Shown here one piece after another: positions 26,331-34,972 of a stretch of DNA of 64,000 bases. This DNA comes from Desulfuromonadales bacterium (GTDB taxonomy: Bacteria > Desulfobacterota > Desulfuromonadia > Desulfuromonadales > JAGXHI01). Numbering within the stretch: position 1 is the stretch's first letter; the number at the start of each line of letters is the position of its first letter. Position numbers and translations under genes: made by a program. The stretch is taken from assembly GCA_024636295.1 (NCBI GenBank), contig JAGXHI010000046.1, positions 1 to 64,000 of the forward strand, read 5' to 3'. Below the pieces are notes generated by a model. It was not told where the DNA came from. It did not search any database and saw only the letters and a list, made by a program, of their open reading frames with translations.

Positions 26331-27557
26331 TTATTTCACCTTGCGAAAACGAGGCAGGACGAGGGGGAGGGTCAGTGCCGCCGCCAGGAGCATCAAGCCG
26401 ATACTGAAAACAAAATAGCCGTGATACCCGTAGTGCGCAACGAGCACGCCCCCGATAAAGGGACCGAAAAAAAAGCCTCCCTGGACCGCAAAAAGCATCA
26501 GATTCGCGTTCAGGGGACGAAACCGTGTCGGAGAGATTTCGAACATCATGCCGTTTATCGCAGGATATCCCGCTCCCATGCCGAGCCCGAACAATACCGC
26601 CACGAAAGGCACCGCCCATGGCCCGGGCAGATGATCGAGAGCCACATGGCCCACCGCAATGATGAGGAAGGAGGCCATGATAAGCCACACCTTGTCCATC
26701 TCGTCGAAAAGACGTCCCGCAAGGAGGCGGATCACGATCATCAGGCCTGTCAGAATCGAAAAAAAGACGCCCACATTGGCCAGATTCTGCTCGCTGGCAA
26801 AGCCCTTGAACAGGAAAAAAAGGCTCCCCCATCCCGTGAAATAGGCCATGTTCAGAAGAAGAAGCAGGAATATCGGTATCTGTTTTACATTGTGGCGGAT
26901 GTCGGACCAGGCAGGCAGGGATTTTTTTTCTCCCGAGTCCTTCAGGCGCTTCCCGATTTTTCGGTAAATCCTGTAGACGACCAAGGCTGCCGGGATCAGA
27001 GTGATGGTGGCCAGGGCGTATCCGTGGGGCGGAGTGGGGATGAGAAAGGATATTGCATCCATGAAGGCCGGCACCCCCCCATAGGGAACGAGGATGGCTA
27101 CCGAGTAGAGGCCGAAAGCCTGACCGCTCTTCTGCGGCGGAATGACCGACACGAAAATCGCCATGGCTCCCGCTCCCATGAAGAACTGCCCGAAACCGCT
27201 GATCATCCGCAGGCCCAGCAATCCCCAGAAGGAGTGAATGAAAAAATAGCAGAATCCGGAGACAATGGTGACGGTCATTCCCAGGAGCATGATTCGAAAA
27301 GCGTTTCCCGGGCGGATGTACGGGCTGGCTACCAGGTAGAGTATCATCGCCGTAAAGGAATAGGCGCCGATCACCAGGCCGGCCAATTCGCCGGGGATGC
27401 CCAGCGATTGTAGATAATTGAAAAGATTGTAAAAAACGGTGATATTACAGAAGGAAAAGAAAATAACCATACAGAGCCCGACGAACTCGAACGTCAGAAG
27501 GCTCTGTGGTTCGGAGGGGGAATACGCTGTTTCCGATTCGGTGATTTGCGAAGACAT
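26331..27557 (-). CDS. MFS transporter
   Basis: 408 residues with twelve hydrophobic helices in two halves joined by a cytoplasmic loop (about 190-205, KIGKRLKDSGEKKS). Loop motifs include GFGQFFMGAGAM and RLLAGRLFDEMDKVW, the latter equivalent to the MFS motif A between helices 8 and 9. Drug/metabolite carriers of this kind cannot be assigned a substrate from sequence alone. It is convergent with the slipin gene. GAGG lies about 14 bases before the ATG. Confidence 0.9.
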   Translation of the reverse strand: MSSQITESETAYSPSEPQSLLTFEFVGLCMVIFFSFCNITVFYNLFNYLQSLGIPGELAGLVIGAYSFTAMILYLVASPYIRPGNAFRIMLLGMTVTIVSGFCYFFIHSFWGLLGLRMISGFGQFFMGAGAMAIFVSVIPPQKSGQAFGLYSVAILVPYGGVPAFMDAISFLIPTPPHGYALATITLIPAALVVYRIYRKIGKRLKDSGEKKSLPAWSDIRHNVKQIPIFLLLLLNMAYFTGWGSLFFLFKGFASEQNLANVGVFFSILTGLMIVIRLLAGRLFDEMDKVWLIMASFLIIAVGHVALDHLPGPWAVPFVAVLFGLGMGAGYPAINGMMFEISPTRFRPLNANLMLFAVQGGFFFGPFIGGVLVAHYGYHGYFVFSIGLMLLAAALTLPLVLPRFRKVK

Positions 27558-27621
27558 GGGACGTAGAATATCCTCGACTCTATAGTTGTTTCAACAAGTA
27601 TTTTTCCTGAAGAGGTAAATA

Positions 27622-27792
27622 ATGAGTGAAATCGTTCTGGCGATCTCCAGATCGATGAGGAAGCCCTCCTTTACTGAAAGGATGCTGGACCTGTGCCTGG
27701 AGGGAATGGGAACCGGACTGGAGGTTCATAAAAGCGGTTCCAGGGCCGAAATAGAGGAAATTGTGATGAAGGCGATTGTCGAAAGGAAATAA
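27622..27792 (+). CDS. 56-residue conserved-looking small protein
   Basis: Short frame ATG 27622 to TAA 27792 with AAGAGG upstream. The product is MSEIVLAISRSMRKPSFTER followed by MLDLCLEGMGTGLEV and a charged helix (SRAEIEEIVMKAIVERK). It has no membrane segment or signal, is helical, and has third-position GC typical of the window. I do not recognise it. It sits between the divergent MFS gene and the DUF3187-like gene. Confidence 0.55.
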   Translation: MSEIVLAISRSMRKPSFTERMLDLCLEGMGTGLEVHKSGSRAEIEEIVMKAIVERK

Positions 27793-27916
27793 TCCTATTT
27801 CTTCCATGGCGCCATGCTGAATTTCGAGTCTGCATGCGACTTGCCGCGCTTTCGAATTTTCTGAAAACCTGTGAACATCGAGCCGTTTCGGCTCTGCAAT
27901 GCGAGGGAGGAATGCT

Positions 27917-28927
27917 ATGCCTGTCGGGCTTTTCAGGCGTCAGTTCTTTTGTATAGTTACCGGTTTTTCCCTTTTGTTTCCCGCCTCTGCGGCGGCCTTC
28001 CCCGACGCTCCTTTTTTCACCCGCCATCTGAGCCCGGTGAGCCAGCTCTTCGGAATCCCTCCTGCGGAAGGCGGGCGTCTGAGTGGCAAAGGGGATCTCG
28101 ACGTGCGTCTCCTCGCCAATGCGGCCAACAGCTACAGCGGCGGGAGCGGTGCAGGAGAGAGTCTTTCCTTTGTGGGGGAATCGTCCCGATACGAACTGGC
28201 ACTGCGCTACGGACTGGCGAGGGGCGTCGAACTGGGGATTGATCTGCCGTGGATAACCCATCAACCGGGTTATCTCAACGATCTGATCGGCGATTTCCAC
28301 GATCTGTTCGGCCTCTCCTCCGAGATGAGGAAAACAGTTGAAGACGATGAGATTCATTACGTTTACCGCAGGGGAGGGGTGACTCGATTTTCTGTCACGG
28401 AGGAAACAGACGGTCCCGGCGACATTTCCATGTACCTGGCGGTTTCCCTTCTGCGAAATACAATCGATCGCGCCCTTGCGTTGCGGGCGGGAGTCAAGCT
28501 GCCCACTGGTGATCCGAACCGGCTCACGGGAAGCGGCGGAACCGAGTACTCCCTTCGTCTGACCGGAACAGACGCCGCCTCCCTGGCCCGCTGGCGAATC
28601 ACCTGGGTCGGGGGCGCGGGTATTGTGATCCCTGTCGGAGGCGATATCCTCCCGGAGATGCAGAGGGATGTGATCGGAACGGGATTTCTCGGCGCCGCCT
28701 GGCGACCGTTGAGTTGGCTGGCCTTAAAGGCGCAAATCGATTTTCACTCCCCCCTGTATGACGACAGCGGCATTCGGGAACTGGCATCCTGGTCGCAGCA
28801 GGTTGCAGCCGGATTCACCTTCTCGCTCCCTTCTCGAGTGTACTGGGATCTGGCGGTCACCGAAAATGTTTTCGAGGAGACCTCTCCAGACGTGGTATTG
28901 CATTCCGTCCTTCGTCGAACATTCTGA
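27917..28927 (+). CDS. Exported DUF3187-like outer-membrane protein
   Basis: 336 residues with a signal peptide (about 1-28, FPASAAAF) and a beta-rich mature domain. It contains ELALRYGLARGVELGIDLPW, RAGVKLPTGD and a C-terminal Phe, features of DUF3187 porin-like proteins. ATG 27917 is used because GGGAGG lies six bases upstream; another ATG six codons earlier overlaps that site. A small hairpin GAGCCG-TTT-CGGCTC (27879-27893) lies just upstream and may affect translation. Function unknown. Confidence 0.82.
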   Translation: MPVGLFRRQFFCIVTGFSLLFPASAAAFPDAPFFTRHLSPVSQLFGIPPAEGGRLSGKGDLDVRLLANAANSYSGGSGAGESLSFVGESSRYELALRYGLARGVELGIDLPWITHQPGYLNDLIGDFHDLFGLSSEMRKTVEDDEIHYVYRRGGVTRFSVTEETDGPGDISMYLAVSLLRNTIDRALALRAGVKLPTGDPNRLTGSGGTEYSLRLTGTDAASLARWRITWVGGAGIVIPVGGDILPEMQRDVIGTGFLGAAWRPLSWLALKAQIDFHSPLYDDSGIRELASWSQQVAAGFTFSLPSRVYWDLAVTENVFEETSPDVVLHSVLRRTF

Positions 28928-29260
28928 ACCAAAGGAGGAAAAGCCTGCCCCAGGATGGAAGCGGCGGTTTCTACCTCTGGCGGTGGAGAAAGATCTGAAC
29001 GGCGACTTCCAGTGCATTCAGCTCCGCCGGAGAGGAATCGTCGAGTCGGTCAAGTATCGATTTCAAAGCGGGCAGAGATGATTTTTCTGATTTTACAGTT
29101 GCGGAGAAAACAGGACCTGAAAATTGAAGAATTTCACGAAGGCTTTGCAGATGATGGATCGAAAATGCGGGGCAGGGGTTTCGGGGGATAGCGACTTCGG
29201 CGTTCACCTGGTTAAATGGACTCCCCCTCCGTTCGGGAGGGGGAGAGAAAGAGTTGAATG
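28928..29260. other. Intergenic region with possible relic ORF and hairpin
   Basis: 333 bases. A 10-bp GC stem (29221-29245, CTCCCCCTCC/GGAGGGGGAG) lies after the stop of the minus-strand membrane protein but lacks a T-run. On the minus strand a frame ending at 28971 reads plausibly as protein (SILDRLDDSSPAELNALEVA), but it has no start codon or ribosome site. It may be the tail of a lost gene. Nothing else was recognised. Confidence 0.3.
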
Positions 29261-29782
29261 TCAAGTGTTTTCGATGATTTTTCTTTTGCGGGGCAGAATT
29301 TTCCTGGAATAGGTCCATATATTCAGTTGTTCCAGTCCAATGAGTAGCATGCCGGCAATGAAGACTTCCATGAAATGCTCAGCAAGGGATCGAGAAGCGA
29401 TAAAAAAGAGGTAGAACACCGCTCGAAAACCGAAATGGGACCATTTCAAAGAGGGCCTGGAGCCATTGACGGTCCGGGCGAGAATCAGGACCGCGGCCGA
29501 AATGGAATATCCACACAGCGCCACAGTGCTCAAGGTCGGAGGAGGGGGGCTGCCGAGGAGAGCCCGGATATCTTCCGTCATGGGCGCCATCACGTCGAGA
29601 TAGCGCAGGTGAAAGAAGGCCATACTGACCAGGATGAACAGGACCAGGTCTTGGAGACTGTGGCGGGACAGGTAAATCAGCTCCTGAAAACAAGCCGGGT
29701 CACCATTTCTGATTGAAGCGTTTTCGTCGGATTTGCGACCTGAAACTCCCGTTCCCGATTTGAAGAGTACGAATCCTTTCAT
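29261..29782 (-). CDS. Membrane protein of a respiratory module (paralogue of 39714-40211)
   Basis: 173 residues with about four hydrophobic helices (about 47-63, 86-102, 117-130, 136-152). It shares with the product of 39714-40211 the pattern ILAR-(8)-G-(2)-HFGF/HVGY, then a helix ending in EHFMEVFIAGMLLIGLE versus EENFWAIFTAGVTILGLE. Both genes lie at the end of a cytochrome operon, so the family is probably an accessory or anchoring subunit of quinol-oxidising complexes. Third gene of the cytochrome c/cytochrome b module. No cofactor motif is seen. Confidence 0.72.
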   Translation of the reverse strand: MKGFVLFKSGTGVSGRKSDENASIRNGDPACFQELIYLSRHSLQDLVLFILVSMAFFHLRYLDVMAPMTEDIRALLGSPPPPTLSTVALCGYSISAAVLILARTVNGSRPSLKWSHFGFRAVFYLFFIASRSLAEHFMEVFIAGMLLIGLEQLNIWTYSRKILPRKRKIIENT

Positions 29783-29815
29783 AAAAACCTCCTTTACCCT
29801 TTTGGCCTTTCGGGA

Positions 29816-30466
29816 TCAGTGCTCATCGATTTCCTCCCATCCCGTCCACATCGGCTTGACATAGGCCAGAGGCGTTCGGCCCAGAGTTGCGAGATAGACA
29901 TGGGTAAAAAGAAAGGCGAAAAGAGAGCAGGCCAGCAAAAAATGGAGGGCCACCAGGATTTTCAGCCCTCCGATAAAGAGGACCATTTCCCGCAATGGTG
30001 TAATGTTCATCAGGAGCAGACCGGTCAGACTTACCATCGGTACGAGAACGAACATGATGGCGAGATAAGCCGATTTCTGCAGGGGGTTGAATTTGTTTTC
30101 CGGGGTGGGATGATGGGGATTGGGCCCGCCCTGGAAATAGTTGAAAAAGTAGAAGACCGCCTGGCGCATCAGGCCGTGGCGAAGATCTTCCTTGTTGGGA
30201 ACGTAAAGCCTCGTCATCTTGCGAGCGACACAGGTATAGTAGAAAAACCAGAGGGAGAAGGAGATGGACACCAGGATGCCCGCCGTATTGTGCAGCAGGA
30301 TCGCCGCCTTATAGCTGCCGAAGAGATTCAGGTATTCCGGGAATCGGATCTGGGCGCCGGAAATTCCCAGAGTGATGATTCCGCTGGCGTTCAACCAGTG
30401 CCAGATGCGGACCGGAGTCGGCTGCAGATAGATTCTTTCGGATGTGCCATTGACTTTTTCTTTCAT
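29816..30466 (-). CDS. Cytochrome b561/b6-type dihaem membrane subunit
   Basis: 216 residues, four transmembrane helices, of the bacterial cytochrome b561/NiFe-hydrogenase b-subunit family. Candidate haem-ligand His residues lie in VRIWHWLNA, ILLHNTAG, ALHFLLAC and FLFTHVYLATLG. It should carry electrons between menaquinone and the periplasmic haem c protein encoded just upstream. ATG 30466 follows GAGAGGAGACG, and the gap to the upstream stop is only 13 bases, so translation is coupled to the frameshifted cytochrome gene. Confidence 0.88.
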   Translation of the reverse strand: MKEKVNGTSERIYLQPTPVRIWHWLNASGIITLGISGAQIRFPEYLNLFGSYKAAILLHNTAGILVSISFSLWFFYYTCVARKMTRLYVPNKEDLRHGLMRQAVFYFFNYFQGGPNPHHPTPENKFNPLQKSAYLAIMFVLVPMVSLTGLLLMNITPLREMVLFIGGLKILVALHFLLACSLFAFLFTHVYLATLGRTPLAYVKPMWTGWEEIDEH

Positions 30467-30479
30467 CGTTCGTCTCCTC

Positions 30480-31042
30480 TCACCGTCTATTCTTGCGGGT
30501 CAGAAAACGCAATGCGCCATGTCCCACCGGCATCACCAGCCCTCCTGCGAGGATCGACAATCCGATCAGGTCCAGCGTCCTGTTGCGCGTGGCGCCCATC
30601 ATGTAGAAATCGGGGGTGCCGTTCAGGGCATCCAGAACGGCTCCTTTCTCCACCGGAAGCCGCCGTCTTCACGGGGGAGGGCGAGAAAGCTGGTCTGCAT
30701 GGCTCCGGGACCCGATGCGTGGCAGAAGGTGCAGTCCCAGCGATTGTCCATTATTTTCAAATCGTGAGTGACGGTCTCGGGATTTATGATCCCCTGAAGA
30801 CTAAGATTCTGAAGTGCCTGATTACCGTTGAACTTTTTCAATTCACCCAGGCTGATGAACCCATCGTCGTCTGAATCTATAATCTTCTGAATATCCCCGG
30901 TCCCAGCGAGTTTCTTTAATGCATCGTAGTTGGCCGGTTCAAATGGCGTGATGGTGGAAAAGAGCCAGGCTCCTCCGATAACAAAGTAAATTGTTGCTAT
31001 CATGAGAGGACTCAGCCGATCCTGCAGATATTTGACAGTCAT
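30480..31042 (-). pseudogene. EF-hand monohaem cytochrome c, single-base frameshift
   Basis: The first part encodes a membrane anchor (ATIYFVIGGAWLF), an EF-hand (DSDDDGFISLGEL) and one haem site (CTFCH), then runs to a premature stop at 30623. The other frame continues sensibly as LPVEKGAVLDALNGTPDFY and a C-terminal membrane helix (LIGLSILAGGLVMPVGHG) to TGA at 30480, 13 bases before the cytochrome b ATG. A one-base deletion around 30655-30668 explains this. ATG 31042 is preferred (GGAAAG five bases upstream) over 31078. It is either a true mutation, an assembly error, or a split gene. The haem site is intact, but the second anchor would be lost. Confidence 0.75.
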
Positions 31043-31185
31043 GGCATCTTTCCGGAGAAATTTATGGTAAGATTCCATTAAATTATAATTTACATCATTA
31101 GTGGAAAAAGGAAGGTTTTAGGAAAAGGAAAGAGCGTCAGGATGCAGATTTAAGCCCGATATTCATTCCTCGAGAAAAATCACCC

Positions 31186-32790
31186 ATGCAGCTCAAGCTT
31201 TTAACCAAATTTACCGTAGTGACAAGCGCTGCCGTTCTTGCGGCCATGATAATTTTTGCCCTGATCAATATTCGTTCCCTGAAAAATATATTTCTCGAGG
31301 AGGCAGTCAAGGACGTCGACAATCTGAGCGAGACCCTGATCCGGACCACGCACTATCAGATGCTGGAAAACGATCGTGAAAGGGTGCGTCAGATGATTCA
31401 GGAGGTGGGCACCCAGAAAGGCATCGAGCATATCCGACTGATCAATAAGGATGGTGTGATCATTTTTTCCACGGATCATGTCGAAATTGGGGAAGTCATC
31501 AATAAGAATGCCGAAGCCTGCAACATGTGCCATGGCAAGGAGGTTCCTCTTCTTCAGACTTCATCCATGAACCGAAGCCGAATTTTCAAGGATAGAACCG
31601 GGAAGGAGGTGCTCGGTATCGCCAGAGGCATCTATACCGACCCGAGTTGTCTCGTCGCTGAATGCCATTTCCATGGCCCGGATGACAAACTCCTGGGGGT
31701 GCTGGACGTCATTGTCAGCCTGGAAGACATGAATTCCAAGATGATCGGGCACCGCAACGGGATCATCATTCTTACTTTTGCACTTCTCCTTCTCCTGTTG
31801 ACGAGCCTTGCTGCACTGACACAGAGGGTGATCAATCGACCGGTTGGAAAACTGCTGGCCAATACCCGCAGACTGGCGACCGGAAATCTGGAGAGCCGCA
31901 TCGAGAATCCCTCCGGAGACGAACTCGGGGAACTGGCTCAGTCCTTCAATGTCATGGCTAAAAATCTGAGGAATGCACAGAAAGAATTGAGAGAATGGGG
32001 GGGGGCGCTGGAAGCCAGAGTTGAGGACCGAACCCGAGAAATCCGGGACATGCAGAAACAGCTTATTCAGTCGGAAAAAATGGCGGCATTGGGTGAAATG
32101 TCAGCGGGAATCGCCCATGAAATCAATAATCCCCTTACGGGAATCCTGATGTTCGGTTCCATTATCGCCGGTGATCCTCGACTCGATCCCGGCATCAAGC
32201 CCGATGTAGATACCATTTTGCAGGAAACCCGGCGTTGCGGCGCGATTGTCCAGGGGCTTCTTGAATTCTCCCGCAATTCGGTGTCCCACAAAAGGGAAGT
32301 CTCCATCAATCATCTCCTGGACAAGACTCTCTCCTTGCTGGAGCATCAGACCCTCTTTTTCAACATCAGAATTCTCCGTCTGTACCATCCCGCGCTGCCG
32401 GACGTCATGGTCGACCCGAACCAGATCGAACAGGTCTTGATGAACATTATCCTTAACGCCGCTCAGGCGATGCCGGAGGGGGGCGATCTCATCCTGAAGA
32501 CGGACCTGCGGGAACCCGGATCGCTGGTCCACCTCGAAATCCGAGATACAGGATGCGGAATTCCGGCGGAAAATCTTGAAAAAATTTTCAATCCTTTTTT
32601 CACGACCAAGGGGGTTCGGGGCACTGGGCTGGGACTGTCGGTCTCCTACGGAATCATTGACAGCCATGGTGGGCGAATCAATGTGGATAGCGAGGTGGGA
32701 AATGGAACGACTTTCATCATCTCTCTGCCCCTTTCCCCGCCTGCAAGGGATGCGAGGGGCGATGTCGGTGCATCCGGCCCGGCAGTTTAG
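31186..32790 (+). CDS. Membrane histidine kinase with periplasmic c-type haem motif
   Basis: 534 residues: membrane helix (about 7-28), periplasmic sensor (29-190), second helix (about 195-215), HAMP (about 216-268), HisKA with phospho-acceptor His311 in IAHEINNPL, and HATPase (about 400-520: N box MNIILNAAQA, G boxes DTGCGIP and GTGLGLS). The sensor contains CNMCH (Cys112, Cys115, His116), a c-type haem site, and a second cluster Cys155-x4-Cys160-His161-Phe-His. The sensor aligns with that of 38833-39666 position for position. It likely reads redox state or a small ligand at haem. It is convergent with the NtrC gene at 32847-34265, its probable partner. Confidence 0.9.
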   Translation: MQLKLLTKFTVVTSAAVLAAMIIFALINIRSLKNIFLEEAVKDVDNLSETLIRTTHYQMLENDRERVRQMIQEVGTQKGIEHIRLINKDGVIIFSTDHVEIGEVINKNAEACNMCHGKEVPLLQTSSMNRSRIFKDRTGKEVLGIARGIYTDPSCLVAECHFHGPDDKLLGVLDVIVSLEDMNSKMIGHRNGIIILTFALLLLLLTSLAALTQRVINRPVGKLLANTRRLATGNLESRIENPSGDELGELAQSFNVMAKNLRNAQKELREWGGALEARVEDRTREIRDMQKQLIQSEKMAALGEMSAGIAHEINNPLTGILMFGSIIAGDPRLDPGIKPDVDTILQETRRCGAIVQGLLEFSRNSVSHKREVSINHLLDKTLSLLEHQTLFFNIRILRLYHPALPDVMVDPNQIEQVLMNIILNAAQAMPEGGDLILKTDLREPGSLVHLEIRDTGCGIPAENLEKIFNPFFTTKGVRGTGLGLSVSYGIIDSHGGRINVDSEVGNGTTFIISLPLSPPARDARGDVGASGPAV

Positions 32791-32846
32791 TTGATGGAGT
32801 TAATTGTCATTACTTACTTCCACTAGGTCCACCTGTGGGGCTGGAA

Positions 32847-34265
32847 TCAACTGGTCGGACCCTTGCGAGCGGAGAGACCCTGTTTTTTCAGCAGGGCCTG
32901 AAAATTCGGTCTCAGCATGCCCACCTCTTCGGCCGCCCGGGTGACGTTCCAGTCGTTTCTTTTCAGCGCATCCAGGAGAAAGGCGCGTTCCAGCGGCTCC
33001 ACCGCCCGATCGCGAAGCAGCCGCTTTTTTTCCTTGAGTTCTTCCACGCTGTGCGGAATGTACCCGACGGAACCGGTCCTGGTCTCCTGAACCTGCATTT
33101 CAAGGTCCTCACGCTGAATAAAGTCTCCCTCCGAAAGCACCACCGAACGTTCGATGAGGTTTTCCAGTTCCCGAACATTGCCTGGGAAATCGTAATTGTC
33201 CAGCAGGTCCAGAGCATCCGGCGCCAATCCTTTGATTTCCTTTCCTATCTCCTCGGAGTAATGGCGGATGAAATGAGCCGTGAGCAGGCGCAGGTCTCCT
33301 TTTCTGGCCCTGAGAGGCGGCAACTCGACTGGAATAATGTTGAGGCGAAAGAAGAGATCGTCCCGGAATTTCCCTTCGGCGACCAGGTCTCTCAGACTGC
33401 GGTTGGTCGCGGCGACCAGACGGATGTTGATGGGAATCGGCCGGGTTCCGCCGATGGGGGTGACTACACGTTCCTGAAGCACCCGCAGAAGCTTTGCCTG
33501 TGTGGTGAGGCTGATGTTGGCTACCTCGTCCAGAAATAGCGTCCCCCCGTCGGCAATCTTGAATAATCCTGATTTGGTCTGAATCGCTCCGGTGAAGGAG
33601 CCTTTTTCATGGCCGAACAGTTCACTCTCCAGCAGGTTTTCCACCAGAGAGGTGCAGTCTACGGCAACAAAGGGGCCTTCCCTCCTCGGGCTGTTGTGGT
33701 GAATGGCCCGGGCAACCAGTTCCTTGCCGGTGCCGCTCTCTCCTGTGACCAGAACGGTGCTGTCCGTGGGCGCCACCTGGAGAATCCTGCGGTAGACTTT
33801 TTCCATCTCCCGGCTTTCACCGATAAACATTTCAAAGCCATGGAAATCGCGGAGTCCTTTTTGCAGATAGATATCGTCGAGAAGAACGGCCCTGTGATGC
33901 AGGGCGGCTTCTATCTTGGTCAGAATTTCCTCGGGCGTGAAAGGCTTGGCAATGTAATCCAGCGCGCCGTTTTTCATGGCCTCCACTGCGGTTTCCACCG
34001 TCGAATAGCCGGTGATCATGATGACCGGCACCTCGGGCTGCAGGTCCCGTATCCGACGCAGGACCTCAAGTCCGTTCATGCCGGGCATTTTCAGATCTGT
34101 GATCACCAGATCAAAAGGCGCATCGGCCATTCGTTCGAGAGCGAGGGGGCCACTTCCGAATGTCTCTATTTCATACCCTTTGGCCTCAAGGATGCGCTTC
34201 AGACCGTTCCGGATCACGGCATCATCGTCAACCGCCAGCACACGAATCACTTCCTGCTCTGCCAC
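32847..34265 (-). CDS. NtrC-family sigma-54-dependent response regulator of the respiratory island
   Basis: 472 residues: receiver (about 6-120, Asp in VITDLKMPG), AAA+ domain (Walker A GESGTGKE, loop GSFTGA, Walker B FLDEVA), and a Fis-type helix-turn-helix at the C-terminus (VTRAAEEVGMLRPNFQALLKKQGL). GTG 34265 is chosen because AGGAGG precedes it by five bases; an upstream TTG lacks a site. It is convergent with the haem-motif kinase and divergent from the cytochrome operon, whose upstream region has a sigma-54-like promoter. It is therefore the likely activator of that operon. Confidence 0.92.
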   Translation of the reverse strand: MAEQEVIRVLAVDDDAVIRNGLKRILEAKGYEIETFGSGPLALERMADAPFDLVITDLKMPGMNGLEVLRRIRDLQPEVPVIMITGYSTVETAVEAMKNGALDYIAKPFTPEEILTKIEAALHHRAVLLDDIYLQKGLRDFHGFEMFIGESREMEKVYRRILQVAPTDSTVLVTGESGTGKELVARAIHHNSPRREGPFVAVDCTSLVENLLESELFGHEKGSFTGAIQTKSGLFKIADGGTLFLDEVANISLTTQAKLLRVLQERVVTPIGGTRPIPINIRLVAATNRSLRDLVAEGKFRDDLFFRLNIIPVELPPLRARKGDLRLLTAHFIRHYSEEIGKEIKGLAPDALDLLDNYDFPGNVRELENLIERSVVLSEGDFIQREDLEMQVQETRTGSVGYIPHSVEELKEKKRLLRDRAVEPLERAFLLDALKRNDWNVTRAAEEVGMLRPNFQALLKKQGLSARKGPTS

Positions 34266-34321
34266 ACAGTCCTCCTGAAACCGGGCCAGGTTTCGCAACA
34301 ATAAAATCGCTCTAATTGTAA

Positions 34322-34414
34322 TGATATAAAAATATCAAGTCAAGATTAATGAATCAATCCGAATTTGACGGGAAGTTCATTTTTCGGGACTGAAATGTAT
34401 AAAAATTTCATACA
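34322..34414. promoter_or_regulatory. Two inverted repeats, candidate enhancer sites for NtrC-type activator
   Basis: TGATAT-AAAA-ATATCA at 34322-34337 and TGTAT-N9-ATACA at 34396-34414 lie about 190-280 bases upstream of the sigma-54-like promoter at 34602. That is a usual distance for upstream activator sequences. The region is AT-rich, so chance symmetry is possible. Confidence 0.35.
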
Positions 34415-34601
34415 CCCGTCAGGCGTCAAAAATACCGTATTATTTCAAATGCCTAGATGCGTTTGCCTCGCTCATCGGTTACGAATCCTTCCTCCTGAAG
34501 TATGTTCCAGTTATACATCCGCATCATTTTCCGAAACTTGAATCGGCTGAAAAAGGCCCAAAGTCGAGTATTTACAGCGAGGCGGTGCAATTTTTCCTGC
34601 C

Positions 34602-34617
34602 TGGTACGCCCAATGCA
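34602..34617 (+). promoter_or_regulatory. Sigma-54-like promoter of the cytochrome operon
   Basis: TGGTACGCCCAATGCA has the invariant GG (34603-34604) and GC (34615-34616) at the required 12-base offset and differs from the -24/-12 consensus at two positions. It would start transcription about 45 bases before the ATG at 34673. Confidence 0.55.
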
Positions 34618-34672
34618 GAAAGGATAGCCAGGGAGAATGATCTCCCGCCCTCTTTCGGAAGGAGGAAAAGTT

Positions 34673-34924
34673 ATGAAAAACACATTCAGATCCGCTCTCG
34701 TTCTTCTCCTTGCAGGCAGTTCCACCGCTCTGGCCGCCGCGGACGGAGCTGCCGGCGGAATCGGATGGCTGACCATCTTATTCCTTACCTTTGGCGCAGT
34801 GGTCATTCTTTTTCAGGCGGTGCCCGGGTTGATCCTGTTTTTCTCGTTGCTAAAGGGAATTTTCTCGTTCTCTTCCAGAAAAACCGCACCGGCAGTCAGC
34901 ATGGATCAAGAGAAAAAATCTTGA
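34673..34924 (+). CDS. Small exported/membrane protein, first gene of the cytochrome operon
   Basis: 83 residues: cleavable-looking signal (about 1-21, STALAAA), a single membrane segment with the pattern LFLTFGAVVILFQAVPGLILFFSLLKGIF, and a short polar tail. It is related in length and pattern to the product of 35407-35655 (VFLGICALFVVSQMIPAVILLF). Probably a small subunit or assembly factor of the NrfD complex encoded downstream. The ATG follows GAAGGAGG. No known family recognised. Confidence 0.72.
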   Translation: MKNTFRSALVLLLAGSSTALAAADGAAGGIGWLTILFLTFGAVVILFQAVPGLILFFSLLKGIFSFSSRKTAPAVSMDQEKKS

Positions 34925-34972
34925 GAAATGGAAACGAGAGATTTTCCAAATTCCAAAAGAGAGGTTTGGACC

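Noticed and set aside
26076..27413. 445-codon plus-strand frame across the slipin and MFS genes
   Set aside because: It crosses the boundary of two real genes on opposite strands and reads as low-information charged sequence.
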